Below, piece after piece: positions 62,861 through 64,000 of a DNA stretch of 64,000 bases; within the stretch, counting starts at the first letter, position 1; every line of letters starts with the position of its first letter. Both the position numbers and the translations under genes were made by a program. Under the pieces are notes generated by a model that was given only the letters and a program-made list of their open reading frames with translations, searched no databases and was not told where the DNA came from. Source of the DNA: Micropterix aruncella (taxonomy: Eukaryota > Arthropoda > Insecta > Lepidoptera > Micropterigidae); assembly GCA_944548615.1 (NCBI GenBank), contig OX155978.1:2162787-2226786 (forward strand), given 5' to 3'.

Positions 62861-63459
62861 ACGTGTGGCACTCGGGGACTGCCGCGGTAAAGCTATTGCA
62901 TAGCATTTTTAACAACTTATGCAATTATAATTATTTATTTATAATATTTTTATTTTATTTTTTCTCATATCAGATAACTGCGCTCTATCGGAAAACGTTG
63001 AAATCATTCCGAATCATTTGCGGCTGCGATAGCAAATGATTCGGAATAATTTAAACGTCTTCCGATAGAGTGCCGCGCACGAATTTTTTATTCGATAAAG
63101 CAAAAAAACGGATTATTCGAAAAAAATCGTAGATAAAAAGATAGATAATTAAATTATCTTTAAAATGGTACTGGTTTCATAATAATACGCCAGATAGTAT
63201 TTGCGTAGTAGCCGTTTTTGTGTTCGGTTAGACCTAATTTCACAAATTAATTACACTATGTAATATAAACAAAATGTAAAATATTCAAAGCTAAGAATAT
63301 TAGGAAAATGTTCTTGTTTAACATATATTTTTTTTCGAATAGTAAGCAGTACTCGTTTAGACGTAATTATCACTTTAAAATCATTAATTTTCGTTAAGAA
63401 ATTTCTTCATTCGGTCGCCGCGCTGGCCTAGGCCCGCGATAAAAGCTATGCAATAGCTT
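62861..63459 (+). repeat. Family B repeat, copy B4
   Basis: 599 bp, same ends and orientation as the other copies, preceded by 'aaaaaaaat' and followed by 'aaaaacc'. The hairpin carries a loop change (gcgata) and a 'gtgc' change in the outer arm. Confidence 0.8.
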
Positions 63460-64000
63460 AAAAACCGTTATAATAATAAGCTACAATCGTTTAGTTTCTG
63501 TAACGGCAGTTGTGTTTTTTATTCTTCCTTAATATTTACTTGTTTGATTTTGTGATGCAGACATATTCTTTTAAAAATAACAAACTGAGTAAATCATTCT
63601 GGAACTCATTATCAGAATCAGAAAACTTATTGTACAGCGAGTGTACACCATACAAGTATACCTTCTGAGAACTGACACCACCTTCTGACGCCATATACAA
63701 TGCATGCGTGGGACAAGTACGCACACCAACGCAGGAGGGTTGCATCATATACGTTGCTTATGCTCAAGCGGTGCATTGACCACCAAAGAGCGTAAACAAG
63801 AATTTTAACCATAAATACGCTTAGTAAACATATCATAGTTTTCGGTTCTATATTCCAACGCGAAGAGCTACAATCTAGCTTCGGAATGAGAACATAAGGT
63901 TGTTGCAATTCTGTGGCGGTAAGAGCGAATGGTGTAGCAGGATTAATTATTTCAACTGGGAGCTTTATTTAGACCATGTGTGCCGCCTCTACTTCAAAGC
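63460..64000. other. Unassigned segment at the window end
   Basis: The start repeats a block seen at ~9,297 ('tttctgtaacggcagt'). On the minus strand two overlapping frames (63,908-63,627 and 63,748-63,536) could be pieces of one broken gene. Strings such as NPATPFALTATELQQPYVLI, from a frame entering from the window edge, look protein-like, but I cannot name a family. Confidence 0.35.

Noticed and set aside
63536..64000. Minus-strand frames at the window end as a known gene
   Set aside because: Some strings look protein-like, but no family could be identified and the frame leaves the window.

Overview
This window looks like a gene-poor, transposon-packed stretch of an insect nuclear genome, plausibly lepidopteran. 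The evidence is indirect: Tc1/mariner, piggyBac, hAT, PIF/Harbinger-like and Helitron remains, several non-LTR retrotransposon tails ending in AAATA-type repeats, a Ty3/gypsy element with a tRNA-Lys-type primer site, and very long (TA)n tracts. I recognised no host protein-coding gene, tRNA, rRNA or CRISPR array. Almost every reading frame that resembles a known protein comes from a mobile element, and nearly all are broken. The one clear exception is the gypsy element.

Layout. 1-12.4 kb is a mosaic of fragments. It includes a hAT transposase split by a LINE (2.78-4.58 kb), a piggyBac-like element with TTAA ends (6,520-8,350) inserted in another retroelement reading frame, an inverted pair of related repeats around it, and several copies of an unclassified ~650-bp retroposon called family A here. 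12.4-28.6 kb is the most structured part. A complete gypsy retrotransposon (12,620-21,466; LTRs 1,486 bp and identical by eye; intact gag and pol; no env) sits inside a (TA)n tract. It is followed by a homogeneous tandem array of 555-bp units, a second (TA)n tract carrying a 3,020-bp solo-LTR-like element, a MITE-like inverted repeat and a 394-bp (TA)n tract. 28.6-33.4 kb holds family A clusters and LINE debris.

33,418-43,627 and 43,828-52,940 are two versions of the same ~9-10 kb block, separated by exactly 200 N. The left copy ends at the gap and the right copy starts at it, so overlapping contig ends or unmerged haplotypes are more likely than a real duplication. The two versions differ by informative indels. 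One is an apparent recombination between two LINE tails that removes about 1.1 kb.

53-64 kb contains a full family A insertion with a target-site duplication, a 93-bp minisatellite, a long-TIR MITE, and four ~600-bp copies of a repeat (family B) with a 94-nt near-perfect internal hairpin. A mariner element with clear TIRs and TA duplications is inserted between two of these copies.

How the parts work together: the gypsy element is the only apparently functional unit. Gag and Pol lie in different frames, and an A-AAA-AAC heptamer in the correct register, just before the gag stop, predicts -1 ribosomal frameshifting. The rest records successive insertions, with several ends and target duplications readable at base resolution.
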